Assembly: GCF_964355755.1 (NCBI RefSeq)
Contig: NC_092676.1
Span: forward strand, 624,501-659,287
Reading direction: 5' to 3'
DNA from: Antedon mediterranea
Taxonomy: Eukaryota; Echinodermata; Crinoidea; Comatulida; Antedonidae
Length of the DNA stretch: 34,787 nt
The notes beneath the pieces were generated by a model, which worked only from the letters and a program-made list of their open reading frames with translations, was not told the origin of the DNA and searched no databases. Each line of letters begins with the position of its first letter. Position 1 is the first letter of the stretch. Position numbers and translations under genes: made by a program. Positions 32,464 through 34,787 of this stretch are shown piece after piece.

Positions 32464-34787
32464 TCAATCTAAACTCTGTATAGATACTCCAGTTTGCTTG
32501 ATCTCCAATCGTTGTGAGTCTATTGCATTCTTCAGTTTATCATTCAGCCACTGAGAAAAAAAAACCGGATTTAAATTAATTCTGAAGGCTAAGCATGAAT
32601 ACATAAATTGTAAAGAATATACAATCAATAACTTTTATTTTAAATGGAAACTAAAAATGGCTGTTACCTTAGCAACTTCATCATCATTGCACTGTATATC
32701 TTTTGTTAAAATATCTCCATCTTCATCCTGAAATTATATTAGTTTTAAAGTTAATAATATTTAAGGTACATAAAAAGTATAATTTTCAGCACATGGTTGA
32801 TTAATCATGAATCATAGTGAAATAAGGATGATCAGACTCTAGTGATTGGATGTAGTAGCTATTTAGCCAGTTAAATACCATAAATTCACCATTACCTTAA
32901 TATTAAACATAATTGTTTGACCTTCAACTCCAGTATCTGATGTAATGTTATTAAACAAGTCAGACTCCTCAAGATCCCAACCGCCATACCATCGACATTT
33001 ATCAAGCTTCAGAAGTTGTCTGAAAAAACATGTAATAAAATCGTTTACTTATTTTGTTACTTAAAATACATTTATACCAAAAAAAAATCATGGAATCACT
33101 TTCACCATTCCATGTAACCTTCCATTATGCAAACTAATCACAAACTGTCTGTAACATATTTATCTTTAATATGTCTGTATGACATCATATTTCCTAATTC
33201 CCAGAATAGTTCATGAATAGGCTACTCTCCATCTTGATCTCTAAATGTAGTGGACGAATAATTGCAATATAATACATCTTAATAACATCAAACTGTCATG
33301 GATTATTTTATAGAATGATAGCAAGAAACAATATTAAATAATACAAAGGTCACTGACCTCTTTGAAAATAAAAAGGTCACTGACCTGTTTGTAACAAGAG
33401 CAACATCAGGAGTTCCATCTTCTGAATGTATCACGGCGTGAGCATAGTAAATGTCAGTTTTATAAAATTCTGAACGACGAACATTAAATAGGATAGCGTT
33501 ACCAATGGCCTGATATGCAGAATACGGTTTTAGTCCCTACAACAAACAAGAAGAAATGTTATATTATAATCATTTGATTGCATAATTAAACTTTTCCCAT
33601 AAATTTAAACAAATGATAGTAATTTAAACATTCTTTACCAAGTTCGGATTTATAAATCTTGGGAGCCGTTTTCGAGCCATCACATCTTCCCCGACCTCTG
33701 TTGACCTCTCAATGCCCTCAAGTATGAATGTTGAAGCATCTACTATACCTCCTAGAGGGCGTGTAAACAGACCTAGTATGCCTTTCCCAATACCTTTGAA
33801 GAACCCTTTAATTCCATCCATCTGAGCGCCTTTGATTGGGCTTGACACCACGCCAACAAGTCCCATAATAATACCCTAATGTCATAAAAAGAAGTTCACT
33901 TTTAAGTTTAGGTAAGCATATAAGTAAGTTCTAAGTAAGTTAGTAAGTAAGTACACTTGTAAGTATAAGTTAGCATACAAGTTTTAAGTTAGAAAGTAAA
34001 TAAGCAGGTATTTTTGTGGTGATGAAGATCAGTACATCATTCAATGCTTATACAAAAGAAATACAAAATGTGAGGTCAAAGGTTACCATGAGGAATCCTT
34101 GTCCAGCGTACAAAATGCTGACTGGTAGACTGCTTGGTTTACGTTTCATCTTACGAAGCCGTCTCTGAAAAAAAGTATAAATAAAAAACGTTTAAAAACT
34201 AGTATATACAGTACTTTTTCGTAACAACATTCAAACATGATAAATTTAACATAGCTTTTTATGAACATATTCCTGGGTTGATGATATAAAAAATAAATTT
34301 TGTTTAAAGTCGGAGAATCCATGATATAAAATAATAATTCTACCTCTTGGTAACTTTCATCAAATGTGAGGAAAGCCAATGTCTTGCCAACACCAGAAGT
34401 AAAACCCGACAGAGAGTCAGCAACCCCACCTGTATGCAAATGAACCAATACAAATTAATGTTGACAATAAATGAACACTAAGTATAGCAAGTATTAAATA
34501 TGTACTCAACTTACCCACAGTGTGTCCCAACAGGCTTTCAACACCTCTAGCCAAACCCTCAGCAAATTCTCCAGGCCCTTGTATAGCACCCTATAAAAGA
34601 AATGACTTTGAAAGTAAAAAGAAGTAACATCTTTTGATTCTACTAATCCAGAACAGTAAAGCAAGACGAGGATGACGATGATTATGATTGTGCATCTATT
34701 TTGTGTGTATCATCCTCTATATAAAGTTACATGTTCAGTGAATGAGATACCTTTGATTTTGTTTTACCTGATATGGCTCATAGAACA
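32464..34787 (-). CDS. VPS13: VPS13-type bridge-like lipid transfer protein, C-terminal part (5' end off-window)
   Basis: Exons in gene order: 34787-34768 (cut by the edge), 34590-34515, 34429-34344, 34164-34087, 33875-33639, 33536-33385, 33019-32896, 32727-32668, 32550-32464. All are phase-compatible and end in TGA. The product [33 protein letters not shown] matches the VPS13A/C C-terminal region, followed by [40 protein letters not shown] and [20 protein letters not shown], the amphipathic helices of the ATG2_C-like region that bind lipid droplets and membranes. It ends in a PH-like domain ([20 protein letters not shown]). Known role: bulk phospholipid transfer between organelles at contact sites. 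It looks like the A/C type rather than B or D, but I cannot fix the paralogue. The exon at 33536-33385 has a duplicated donor. Confidence 0.92.
33345..33386 (-). repeat. VPS13: 27-bp duplication of a VPS13 donor
   Basis: AAAGGTCACTGACCT (plus) occurs at 33345 and 33372. On the gene strand this gives AG|GTCAGTGACC twice, 27 bases apart. The second donor (exon end at 33358) would add nine residues, SVTFLFSKR after the Arg, in frame with no stop. Confidence 0.85.
33900..33995. repeat. Degenerate (AAGT)n tract
   Basis: Imperfect AAGT/TAAG tetranucleotides mixed with longer AAGTTAG units, in the VPS13 intron before exon 33875-33639. Confidence 0.75.

Overview
This is an AT-rich, intron-rich animal nuclear window with no bacterial, organellar or viral features. 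Gene content, intron density and repeat types suggest a marine invertebrate deuterostome. An echinoderm is my best guess, but the sequence does not prove it. I built the gene models by joining open, phase-compatible exons at GT-AG boundaries and comparing the peptides with remembered family sequences. No search was run.

Layout: (1) 445-11709, minus strand: 32 coding exons of MMS22L, the partner of TONSL in replication-fork repair. The last ~170 residues lie beyond the left edge. (2) 11710-13328: a divergent promoter region with an E2F-like site. (3) 13329-15626, plus: a five-exon, 349-residue membrane protein with an apolipoprotein-L-like layout. (4) 15956-16620: a dead LINE 3' end. (5) 17392-23943, plus: a complete 15-exon monoamine oxidase (515 residues) with FAD-linking Cys, active-site Lys and C-terminal anchor. 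(6) 24461-26380: MITEs and a second decayed LINE. (7) 26460-29283, plus: a complete three-exon NXPE-family protein (569 residues). (8) 32464-34787, minus: the last nine coding exons of a VPS13 lipid-transfer protein, convergent with NXPE. The five genes show no evident functional link; this looks like ordinary gene order rather than a cluster.

The most striking feature is structural. Three large tandem arrays (29 bp x13, ~100 bp x~11, 59 bp x6) each copy the 3' end of a coding exon together with its 5' splice site, so single introns open with many donor sites. A fourth array (26/29 bp x12) starts 8 bases inside an intron and shares 12 bases with the exon end. VPS13 shows a two-copy version (27 bp) that would create an in-frame alternative donor. 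I saw no equivalent array at an acceptor. Several MITEs also sit within about 30 bases of donors. One GC-AG intron is required by reading frame, and the palindrome TAGGCCTA is strongly over-represented in noncoding DNA.
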